From NCBI RefSeq assembly GCF_022829285.1, contig NZ_JAKSYI010000121.1, forward strand, positions 1 to 64,000: a stretch of DNA of 64,000 nucleotides, written 5' to 3'. Below the pieces are notes generated by a model. The model worked only from the letters and a program-made list of their open reading frames with translations, was not told where the DNA came from and made no database searches. A program made the position numbers and the translations under genes. Origin of the DNA: Methylobacterium sp. J-078. Its GTDB lineage: Bacteria > Pseudomonadota > Alphaproteobacteria > Rhizobiales > Beijerinckiaceae. Positions within the stretch are counted from its first letter, which is position 1. Each line of letters starts with the position of its first letter. Positions 57,511 through 64,000 of the stretch are shown here, piece after piece.

Positions 57511-60444
57511 ATGAGCGATACGAACAATCCGGGCGACAAGACGCAGGCGAGACCCCCTTCGAAGCCGCTGTCCTTGAAGCGCCCGATCGAGCAGGGAACG
57601 GTGCGTCAGAGCTTCTCCCATGGCCGCTCCAAGCAGGTCGTGGTCGAGACGGTGAAGCGCCGTGTCATCGGTGCGGCACCGGCTGCGCCGGCGCGCGAGA
57701 CGACGCCCGTGGCTCCCGCCACGCGCGTTGCGCCACCCCCGCCGCCCGCCGCCCCGCGTCAGGCCCAGCGCTCCGCCAACGGTGTCGTGCTGCGCACGCT
57801 GAGCGAGCAGGAGAGCAACGCCCGCGCAGCGGCTCTGGCCGACGCCAAGCGTCGCGAGGCCGAGGCCCAGAAGCGCGCCGAGGCGGAGGCCGCCGCGGAG
57901 CGCGAGCGCCTCGCCGCCGAGCAGCGCGAGCGTGAGGCCGCCGAGGCCCGGAAGCGCGAGGAGGAAGCCCGCCGCCGCAAGGAGGAGGAGGATCGCCTCG
58001 CCGCCGAGGCGGCACGCCGTGCCGCCGAGGTTGCCGCTCAGGAAGCCGCTCAATCCGCGAATGCGCCGGCTGCAGCGCCGACCGTGTCGAAGACCGCCCC
58101 GATGCCGGCGGCCCCGACCATTGTGCGCGCAGCGCCCCCCGCCCCCGCTGCCGCCGCTCCGGCTGCCGAACCCGCGGCACCGGCCGCCAGGCCGGCTGCG
58201 ACTGCCCGTCCGGTGGCCCCCGCGCGTCCGGCAACCCCGGCGGCCCGTCCGCCTCTGACCGCCCGCCCGACGCCGGCCGAGCCGCGCAAGACGATCACGG
58301 CCGACGTGCGCAAGCCGCGCGACCTGAACTTCATGGCCCGCCCCGCCCCGGCGCCGGAGCCCGAGCCCACCGCACCGACGGCGGCCACGGCCGCACGTCC
58401 GGCCGGTGGCGCGGCGCCGGCCCGCACGGCCGGTCGGCCGCAGGCCGCCGAGGAGGAGAGCGAGCAGAAGCGAGTGATCCGCCGCCCCGGCATGCCGCTC
58501 AAGATCATCACGCCGCCCAAGACCCCGAAGCAGCCGGGCGGCGACCGCAATCGTGGCCGCCTCACCATCGCCACCGCCACCTCGGGCGAGGACGAGCGCA
58601 CGCGCTCCGTCGCCTCCTTCCGTCGCCGGCAGCAGCGCATGAGCGGCAACCGGCAGGTTGAGCAGAAGGAGAAGCTCTCCCGCGAGGTGACGATCCCCGA
58701 GACGATCACGATCCAGGAACTCGCCAACCGCATGTCGGAGCGGGCCGTGGACGTGATCCGCCTGCTGATGAAGCAGGGCGAGATCCACAAGATCACCGAT
58801 GTGATCGACTCGGATTCGGCCCAGCTCATCGCCGAGGAACTCGGCCACACCGTGCGCCGCGTCGCGGAATCGGACGTGGAAGAGGGCCTGTTCAACGACG
58901 AGCCGGACCTGGAGGAGGATCTCGATCCCCGTCCCCCCGTCGTCACGATCATGGGCCACGTCGACCACGGCAAGACCTCGCTCCTCGACGCGATCCGCAA
59001 GGCGAACGTGGTCTCCGGCGAGGCCGGCGGCATCACCCAGCACATCGGTGCCTACCAGGTGGCGACGCCGTCCGGCGAGATGGTGACCTTCATCGACACC
59101 CCCGGCCACGCGGCCTTCACCTCCATGCGTGCCCGTGGCGCCAAGGTGACGGACGTCGTCGTGCTCGTGGTGGCGGCCGATGACGGCGTCATGCCCCAGA
59201 CGGTGGAGGCGATCTCCCACGCCAAAGCGGCCGGCGTGCCGCTCATCGTGGCGATCAACAAGATCGACAAGCCCGACGCGAACCCGCAGCGGGTCCGCAC
59301 GGAGCTGCTCCAGCACGACATCCAGGTGGAGTCGATGGGCGGCGAGACCCTCGAGTTCGAGGTCTCGGCCAAGACTGGAGACGGTCTGCCGGACCTCCTC
59401 GAGGGCCTGCAGCTCCAGGCCGAGATCCTGAACCTGCGCGCCAACGAAGCGCGTGACGGCGAGGGCACGGTCATCGAGGCCAAGCTCGATCGCGGTCGCG
59501 GTCCCGTCGCCACCGTGCTCGTGCAGCGCGGCACCCTGTTCACCGGCGACATCGTTGTTGCTGGCGCCGAGTGGGGCCGCGTGCGCGCCCTCATCGACGA
59601 CAAGGGCGAGAACGTCCCCTATGCGGGTCCGTCGGTCCCCGTCGAGGTGCTCGGCTTCAACGGTACGCCGGATGCGGGCGACCGCGTCGCCGTCGTCCCG
59701 AACGAGGCCCGTGCCCGCGAGGTCACGGAGTATCGTGCCCGCCAGAAACGTGAGCGCCTCGCTGCCCGCACGGGTGGTGCGAACCGCTCGCTGGTCGACA
59801 TGATGCGCGACCTCAAGGAAGGCGCCGGCCGCAAGGAACTCGCGCTCGTCGTCAAGGGCGACGTGCAGGGTTCGGTCGAGGCCATCAACGGTGCTCTCGA
59901 GAAGCTTGGCAACGACGAGGTTTCGGCGCGCATCCTGCTCGCGGGCGTCGGTGGCATCACCGAGTCGGACATCACCCTGGCGGAGGCCTCCAAGGCCGTC
60001 GTCATCGGCTTCAACGTGCGGGCCCACAAGGAAGCGCGCGAATCGGCCGAGCGGAACGGTGTCGAGATCCGCTACTACAACATCATCTACGACCTCGTGG
60101 ATGACATTAAGTCGACCCTGTCGGGCATGCTGTCGCCGACGCTCCGCGAGGAGCGCCTCGGCGAGGCTCAGATCCTGCAGATCTTCGACGTGTCGAAGGT
60201 CGGCAAGATCGCCGGTTGCCGCATCCTCGACGGTGTGGTTCAGCGCGGCGCCCATGTCCGCCTGATCCGCGACAGCGTGGTCATCCATGAGGGCAAGCTC
60301 GCCCAGCTGAAGCGCCTGAAGGACGACGCGAAGGAAGTCACCGCCGGTTACGAGTGCGGTATGTCCTTCGAGAACTTCCAGGACATGCGGGCCGGCGACA
60401 CCATCGAGTGCTACCGGGTCGAGGAGATCCGCCGCACGCTCTGA
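57511..60444 (+). CDS. infB: Translation initiation factor IF-2
   Basis: 977 residues. An N-terminal third made of Ala/Pro runs and a Lys/Arg/Glu-rich coiled stretch (about 105-180) precedes the conserved core. G1 GHVDHGKT is at residues 482-489, then [12 protein letters not shown] (G2), [15 protein letters not shown] (G3) and NKIDKP (G4). Domains II-IV follow, ending [14 protein letters not shown] [17 protein letters not shown]. Recruits initiator tRNA to the 30S subunit and drives subunit joining. Internal starts producing shorter forms, as in E. coli, are possible but not seen with certainty. Confidence 0.98.
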   Translation: MSDTNNPGDKTQARPPSKPLSLKRPIEQGTVRQSFSHGRSKQVVVETVKRRVIGAAPAAPARETTPVAPATRVAPPPPPAAPRQAQRSANGVVLRTLSEQESNARAAALADAKRREAEAQKRAEAEAAAERERLAAEQREREAAEARKREEEARRRKEEEDRLAAEAARRAAEVAAQEAAQSANAPAAAPTVSKTAPMPAAPTIVRAAPPAPAAAAPAAEPAAPAARPAATARPVAPARPATPAARPPLTARPTPAEPRKTITADVRKPRDLNFMARPAPAPEPEPTAPTAATAARPAGGAAPARTAGRPQAAEEESEQKRVIRRPGMPLKIITPPKTPKQPGGDRNRGRLTIATATSGEDERTRSVASFRRRQQRMSGNRQVEQKEKLSREVTIPETITIQELANRMSERAVDVIRLLMKQGEIHKITDVIDSDSAQLIAEELGHTVRRVAESDVEEGLFNDEPDLEEDLDPRPPVVTIMGHVDHGKTSLLDAIRKANVVSGEAGGITQHIGAYQVATPSGEMVTFIDTPGHAAFTSMRARGAKVTDVVVLVVAADDGVMPQTVEAISHAKAAGVPLIVAINKIDKPDANPQRVRTELLQHDIQVESMGGETLEFEVSAKTGDGLPDLLEGLQLQAEILNLRANEARDGEGTVIEAKLDRGRGPVATVLVQRGTLFTGDIVVAGAEWGRVRALIDDKGENVPYAGPSVPVEVLGFNGTPDAGDRVAVVPNEARAREVTEYRARQKRERLAARTGGANRSLVDMMRDLKEGAGRKELALVVKGDVQGSVEAINGALEKLGNDEVSARILLAGVGGITESDITLAEASKAVVIGFNVRAHKEARESAERNGVEIRYYNIIYDLVDDIKSTLSGMLSPTLREERLGEAQILQIFDVSKVGKIAGCRILDGVVQRGAHVRLIRDSVVIHEGKLAQLKRLKDDAKEVTAGYECGMSFENFQDMRAGDTIECYRVEEIRRTL

Positions 60445-60466
60445 GCGTTCGGCATCGACAGATGGA

Positions 60467-60502
60467 GGAACGGGGTCGCGACGCAGGTCGCGGCCCCGTT
60501 CC
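60467..60502 (+). terminator. Terminator after infB
   Basis: 15 bp arms (60467-60481 and 60488-60502) with one G-T pair around CGCAGG, then GCGTTTCG. It separates infB from the inserted methyltransferase-like gene. Confidence 0.75.
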
Positions 60503-60633
60503 GCGTTTCGGCCCTGCCTTAACCGCGTCACCGAGTTTGTCTGGGGGAAGCGGCCTCCCCGCCTCGCTCCCTGATCCGCGCGCCCCCTATATGGACAGGG
60601 CGACGGCCGGCACGGCGGCCCGGTCGAGGGGGC

Positions 60634-61512
60634 ATGATGCTGAATTCCTACGCCCTGCGACGGGCGCTGTCGGACAAGAAGTACAAGAAGATCATCGTGG
60701 AGCGGCTGACCGAGCCGCTGCACCTCAACCTCATTTCGGCGGGCGTCGCGCTGTTCGGCAGCTACCGGGCCAAGGTGGCCTTCGACCTGATGGTTCGGCA
60801 GCAATACGCGTTCCCCGTGCTGTTCGCCGCCGACGAGGCGAAGAAGCTCGGCCTCAAGCGAATCCAGGTCCTTGAATTCGGTGTCGCGACCGGCGCCGGG
60901 CTGTTGAACCTGTGCGATTGCGCCGCGCGCACCGAGGCCGAGACCGGGGTCGCCATCGAGGTGGTGGGGTTCGACACGGGCAGCGGCATGCCCCCGGCGG
61001 TCGATTACCGCGACATGCCCGAGTATTTCCAGGAGGGTGACTACCCGATGGATTTCGAGGCCCTGCGTCGCTCCCTGCCCGAGCGCTGCCGGCTCCTCAT
61101 CGGCGACGTCGCCGAGACGATTCCCGCCTATCTGGCGAGCGTGACCGCCGATGCGCCGGTGGGCTTCATCTCGGTGGACGTGGATTACTACTCCTCGGCG
61201 GTGAACACCCTGAAGGTGCTGGACGGTCGCCCGGAGCAGTACCTGCCCCTCCTGCCGGTCTATCTCGACGATGTCGGAATGGACGGGGCCAACCCGTGGA
61301 ACGGCGAGCTGCTGGCGGCGGCCGAGTTCAATGCGCGCCAGCCCATGCGCAAGATCGCGCCCTTCAACCTCCTGCGCTCGAAGCGGGTGTTCAAGAACGC
61401 CCAGTGGATCGACCGCATGTTCACGGCGCATATCCACGATCACCCGGCGCGGACGCCGGCAACCGCGAAACGTGCGCAACAGGCCTATATCCCGAACGAG
61501 TATTTGCGCTAA
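60634..61512 (+). CDS. Class I SAM-dependent methyltransferase-like protein
   Basis: 292 residues, soluble. Motif I is [15 protein letters not shown] (residues 77-91), motif II ends in Asp114 of [11 protein letters not shown], and a later acidic stretch [12 protein letters not shown] (Asp182, Asp184) resembles the metal site of TylF/MycF-like sugar methyltransferases. The C-terminal third has no marks I know. It lies between infB and rbfA, where many Alphaproteobacteria have nothing, and is flanked by a terminator on one side and a hairpin-rich spacer on the other, so it is likely its own unit. Substrate unknown. Confidence 0.75.
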   Translation: MMLNSYALRRALSDKKYKKIIVERLTEPLHLNLISAGVALFGSYRAKVAFDLMVRQQYAFPVLFAADEAKKLGLKRIQVLEFGVATGAGLLNLCDCAARTEAETGVAIEVVGFDTGSGMPPAVDYRDMPEYFQEGDYPMDFEALRRSLPERCRLLIGDVAETIPAYLASVTADAPVGFISVDVDYYSSAVNTLKVLDGRPEQYLPLLPVYLDDVGMDGANPWNGELLAAAEFNARQPMRKIAPFNLLRSKRVFKNAQWIDRMFTAHIHDHPARTPATAKRAQQAYIPNEYLR

Positions 61513-61663
61513 GAGGGGCGCCTTCGGCGTCCGTTTCGTTTCGACCCGCTCGGGCTTCGCCCGAGTGGCGGCGCGTCGACGTTCCGTTTCAGAAACGCTC
61601 TTTCGAGCGTCACCAGGCGGGCCGGTGTCGAAACCGCTTCGACGACAAGACGATCAGAATTTG
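61513..61663 (+). repeat. Spacer with four successive hairpins upstream of rbfA
   Basis: Within 130 bp: GGGCGCC/GGCGTCC (61516-61532), CTCGGGC/GCCCGAG (61549-61565), ACGCTC/GAGCGT (61595-61610) and GTCGAA/TTCGAC (61627-61643). Three of the loops are TTC or TTTC, forming stable UUCG-like turns. It may end the preceding transcript or shape the rbfA leader. Confidence 0.6.
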
Positions 61664-62116
61664 ATGGCCCAGAAACAGACCCCGACCGGACCCTCGCAGC
61701 GCCAGCAGCGCGTCGCCGAGCTGATCCGCCACGCGATCGCCGAGGTGCTCCAGCGCGGGGACATCCAGGACGCGGTGCTGAGTGCTCACGTCATCACGGT
61801 GCCGGAAGTGCGGATGTCGCCGGACCTCAAGCTCGCCACGGCCTACATCATGCCGCTCGGTGGCCTCAACGAGGCGCCGGTCATCGCCGCCCTGGAGCGC
61901 AACAAGAAGGCGCTCCGGCAGGAGGTCGCCCGCCGGGTGAATCTCAAGTTCGCGCCGGACCTGCGCTTCCTGCGCGACGAGACCTTCGACGAGGCGGACC
62001 GGATCGACGCCCTGCTGCGGACTGATAAGGTGCGGCGCGACCTCGAATCGCGGACGCCCGGCAACGAGCAGGATCCGGACCGGGCGGCCGATGCCCCGGA
62101 CCCCGACGCGGCCTGA
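61664..62116 (+). CDS. rbfA: Ribosome-binding factor A
   Basis: 150 residues. Type II KH fold that aids 16S rRNA maturation and cold growth. [20 protein letters not shown] and [19 protein letters not shown] are the conserved N-terminal parts, [20 protein letters not shown] the C-terminal one. An acidic tail of about 25 residues ends the protein. The ATG at 61664 lacks a strong ribosome site. Confidence 0.96.
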   Translation: MAQKQTPTGPSQRQQRVAELIRHAIAEVLQRGDIQDAVLSAHVITVPEVRMSPDLKLATAYIMPLGGLNEAPVIAALERNKKALRQEVARRVNLKFAPDLRFLRDETFDEADRIDALLRTDKVRRDLESRTPGNEQDPDRAADAPDPDAA

Positions 62117-62250
62117 CGCGAAACCACGACACCCAAACCCTGGTTCTCTGGCCCGAGGCGGCGGACGAACCCGATTCGAAACGTCCGGATGGGACGGATG
62201 ACGGCGCAGCGCGTGCCGCCCGGCCCCCGCGATCATTGACCGAGGATTCC

Positions 62251-63279
62251 ATGATCAACGAACCGATCGTCGAGCGCACCGAAGGCGCCATTCCGCCGAA
62301 TGCGACTGACCGGCCCGCGGCCGCCGAGGGCCGCCGCCCGCCGCGCGGCGGCCCGCGCCCCGACCGGCCCAAGCGCCGCGACGTCAACGGCTGGGTGATC
62401 CTCGACAAGGGCGTGGGCATGACCTCGACCCATGCGGTCGCGGTGGTGAAGCGCGCCTTCAACGCCAAGAAGGCCGGCCATGCCGGCACCCTCGATCCGC
62501 TGGCCTCCGGCATCCTGCCGATCGCGCTGGGCGAGGCGACCAAGACCGTCCCCTTCGTCATGGACGGCCGCAAGGCCTATGTCTTCACCGTGACCTGGGG
62601 CATCGAGACGGACACCGACGACGCCGAGGGCCGCCCCGTGGCGACGAGCGAGGCGCGTCCGGACCGGGCGGCCGTCGAGGCCGCGCTGCCGACCTTCGTC
62701 GGCGCCATCGAGCAGGTGCCGCCACGCTACTCCGCGATCAAGATCGCGGGCGAGCGTGCCTACGATCTCGCCCGTGACGGCGAGGAGGTCGTGCTCGTTG
62801 CGCGCCCCGTGCAGATCGACCATCTCGCCGTGGTGGAGCACAGCCCCGAGCGCACGGTGATCGAGGCCGCCTGCGGCAAGGGCACCTATGTTCGGGCGCT
62901 TGCCCGCGACCTCGGCCGCCTGCTCGGCTGCTTCGGCCACGTCTCGGCCCTGCGGCGAACCCGGGTCGGGCCCTTCACGGAGGCCGATGCCTGCCACGTG
63001 GCCGCCCTGGAGGAAGCAGGGCCGGACGGCAATGGCGGCGCCCTGCATCCGGTGGAGACCGCCCTCGATGCGGTCGCCTCGGTGCCGGTCTCACGCGACA
63101 TGGCCCTGCGCCTGATGCGCGGCCAGCCGGTGATCCTGCGCGGGCGCGACGCTCCCGTGGAGGGCAAGGCCTTCGCCACCTGCGGCGGCATCCTGGTGGC
63201 GGTCGGCGACGTGGAGCGGGGCGAACTCGTGCCCCACCGGGTGTTCCACCTCGGCGGCACGTCGAACCGCTCGGCCTGA
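62251..63279 (+). CDS. truB: tRNA pseudouridine-55 synthase
   Basis: 342 residues from an ATG with GAGG five bases upstream (an in-frame TTG at 62236 is less likely). Makes the universal pseudouridine in the T-loop of tRNAs. Catalytic Asp82 lies in GHAGTLDPLASGIL; KAYVFTVTWG, PPRYSAIKIAGERAYDLAR and GTYVRALARDLG follow. An Arg/Pro-rich N-terminal extension of about 45 residues is added to the common form. Confidence 0.97.
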   Translation: MINEPIVERTEGAIPPNATDRPAAAEGRRPPRGGPRPDRPKRRDVNGWVILDKGVGMTSTHAVAVVKRAFNAKKAGHAGTLDPLASGILPIALGEATKTVPFVMDGRKAYVFTVTWGIETDTDDAEGRPVATSEARPDRAAVEAALPTFVGAIEQVPPRYSAIKIAGERAYDLARDGEEVVLVARPVQIDHLAVVEHSPERTVIEAACGKGTYVRALARDLGRLLGCFGHVSALRRTRVGPFTEADACHVAALEEAGPDGNGGALHPVETALDAVASVPVSRDMALRLMRGQPVILRGRDAPVEGKAFATCGGILVAVGDVERGELVPHRVFHLGGTSNRSA

Positions 63280-63303
63280 GCGGGCTGGACGGAGCACGAA
63301 GAA

Positions 63304-63329
63304 CGCCGGCCCGGTATGACGGGCCGGCG
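63304..63329. terminator. Terminator between convergent truB and amidohydrolase genes
   Basis: Perfect 10 bp arms CGCCGGCCCG/CGGGCCGGCG (63304-63313, 63320-63329) with a GTATGA loop, between stops at 63279 and 63344. Confidence 0.75.
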
Positions 63330-63343
63330 CTGGCAAGGGTCGC

Positions 63344-64000
63344 CTATTCGCGGATCGGCAATCCGGCCTCGATCACCCGCGCCCAGAGCGAGGCGCCGTA
63401 CGGGGCGGCGGCGTCGTTGAAATCGTATTCCGGGTGGTGCAGGCCGGCGCTGTCGCCGTTCCCGAGGAAGATGTAGGCGCCGGGGCGGTGGGCGAGCATG
63501 TAGGAGAAATCCTCGGCCGCCATCATGGGGGCCACCGCCCGGTCGACCGCCGCCTCGCCGACGAGGCCCGCCGCAACGTCCGCGATGAAGTCCGTCTCGG
63601 CCGAGTGGTTCTCGGTGACGGGGTAGCCGCTGTTGAAGTCGATGGTGCCGGTCGCGCCGAAGCCGCGCGGGACGTGGGTGACGATTTCGACGATCCGCTC
63701 TTGAATCAGGGTCCGCATCGGCTTCGAGAGCGCCCGCATGGTGCCCCGCAAGGTCACGCATTGCGGCAGCACGTTGAAGGCCTCTCCCGCCTCCAGGGCG
63801 CAGACCGAGACCACCGCGCTCTCGAGGGGATCGACGTTGCGCGACACCACCGATTGCAGGGCTGTGATCACGTGGCTCGCCACAAGCACACTGTCGATGG
63901 CGTGGTGCGGCTGGGCCGCGTGCCCGCCCTTGCCCGCGATGGTGATGGTGAAGCGGTCGGTGGAGGCCATGATCGGGCCCGGCCGGATCGCGAAAGTCCC
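63344..64000 (-). CDS. M20 family amidohydrolase (hippurate hydrolase-like), N-terminus cut by window edge
   Basis: 218 residues visible, ending at a TAG at 63344; the N-terminal metal-binding half lies past 64000. The visible part starts with PGPIMASTDRFTITIAGKGG, enters the dimerisation domain (GGHAAQPHHAIDSVLVASH) and ends with the last metal-binding region (MMAAEDFSYML, then LHHPEYDFND with the His ligand). Matches M20D amidohydrolases that deacylate N-acyl amino acids (HipO, AbgB, IAA-amino acid hydrolases). Substrate is not decidable from this fragment. Confidence 0.93.
   Translation of the reverse strand, partial: GTFAIRPGPIMASTDRFTITIAGKGGHAAQPHHAIDSVLVASHVITALQSVVSRNVDPLESAVVSVCALEAGEAFNVLPQCVTLRGTMRALSKPMRTLIQERIVEIVTHVPRGFGATGTIDFNSGYPVTENHSAETDFIADVAAGLVGEAAVDRAVAPMMAAEDFSYMLAHRPGAYIFLGNGDSAGLHHPEYDFNDAAAPYGASLWARVIEAGLPIRE

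Noticed and set aside
57475-61479. Very long open frame on the minus strand opposite infB, about 1,330 codons
   Set aside because: Its product is His/Arg/Gly-rich with no known motif and it mirrors infB and its neighbour, which have full family signatures. Long antisense frames are expected in DNA this GC-rich.

Overview
The window looks like chromosome of a GC-rich alphaproteobacterium of the Methylobacterium/Methylorubrum type (Hyphomicrobiales, Methylobacteriaceae). This rests on gene families and order: an F1 ATP synthase operon (atpHAGDC) with no F0 genes beside it, glnK-amtB, the rimP-nusA-ylxR-infB-rbfA-truB block, the MoxR/DUF58/DUF4159 block divergent from DUF1285-NUDIX-cca, an oxalate/formate antiporter of the OxlT type, and a LexA-like box of the alphaproteobacterial GAAC-N7-GAAC form. 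KdsB, beta-barrel proteins and a monofunctional transglycosylase indicate a Gram-negative envelope. No rRNA, tRNA, CRISPR array, transposase or prophage module was seen.

Layout. 1-8.3 kb: 3'-truncated ftsK, amtB and glnK, tesB, an FMN-binding protein, a UbiH-type FAD monooxygenase and ppa. 8.4-16.3 kb: small membrane protein, acetyltransferase, a protein phosphatase, two tiny membrane ORFs, oxlT, pheA-kdsB, a membrane-anchored cytochrome c with a long low-complexity tail, and a MazF-type toxin-antitoxin pair. 16.4-22.7 kb: two YejA-like peptide-binding proteins and a YejB permease, followed not by yejE/yejF but by an overlapping acetyltransferase and an alpha/beta hydrolase.

22.7-32.6 kb: divergent blocks, moxR-DUF58-DUF4159-GATase-like on the minus strand and DUF1285-NUDIX-DUF6111-cca on the plus strand. 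32.6-38.1 kb: F1 ATP synthase operon with an extra small membrane gene between atpD and atpC. 38.3-44.7 kb: two thioredoxin-fold proteins, argG, an NAD(P)HX dehydratase coupled to a histidine phosphatase, and an outer-membrane protein that reads as an Omp25-like barrel fused to an omptin-like barrel with the protease's acidic/His pairs.

45-53.9 kb: an internally duplicated protein of unknown function, mtgA, ispA, leuB, two exported unknowns, a luciferase-like oxidoreductase, asd, a frameshifted small gene behind an SOS-type box, and a Vat/CatB acetyltransferase. 54-63.3 kb: translation/transcription block rimP-nusA-ylxR-infB, an inserted methyltransferase-like gene, rbfA and truB. The window closes inside an M20 amidohydrolase.

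Most genes are core housekeeping. The points that merit follow-up are the omptin/Omp25 fusion, the SOS-box pseudogene, the truncated yej transporter set, the extra gene in the ATP synthase operon, and the duplicated 188-residue protein.
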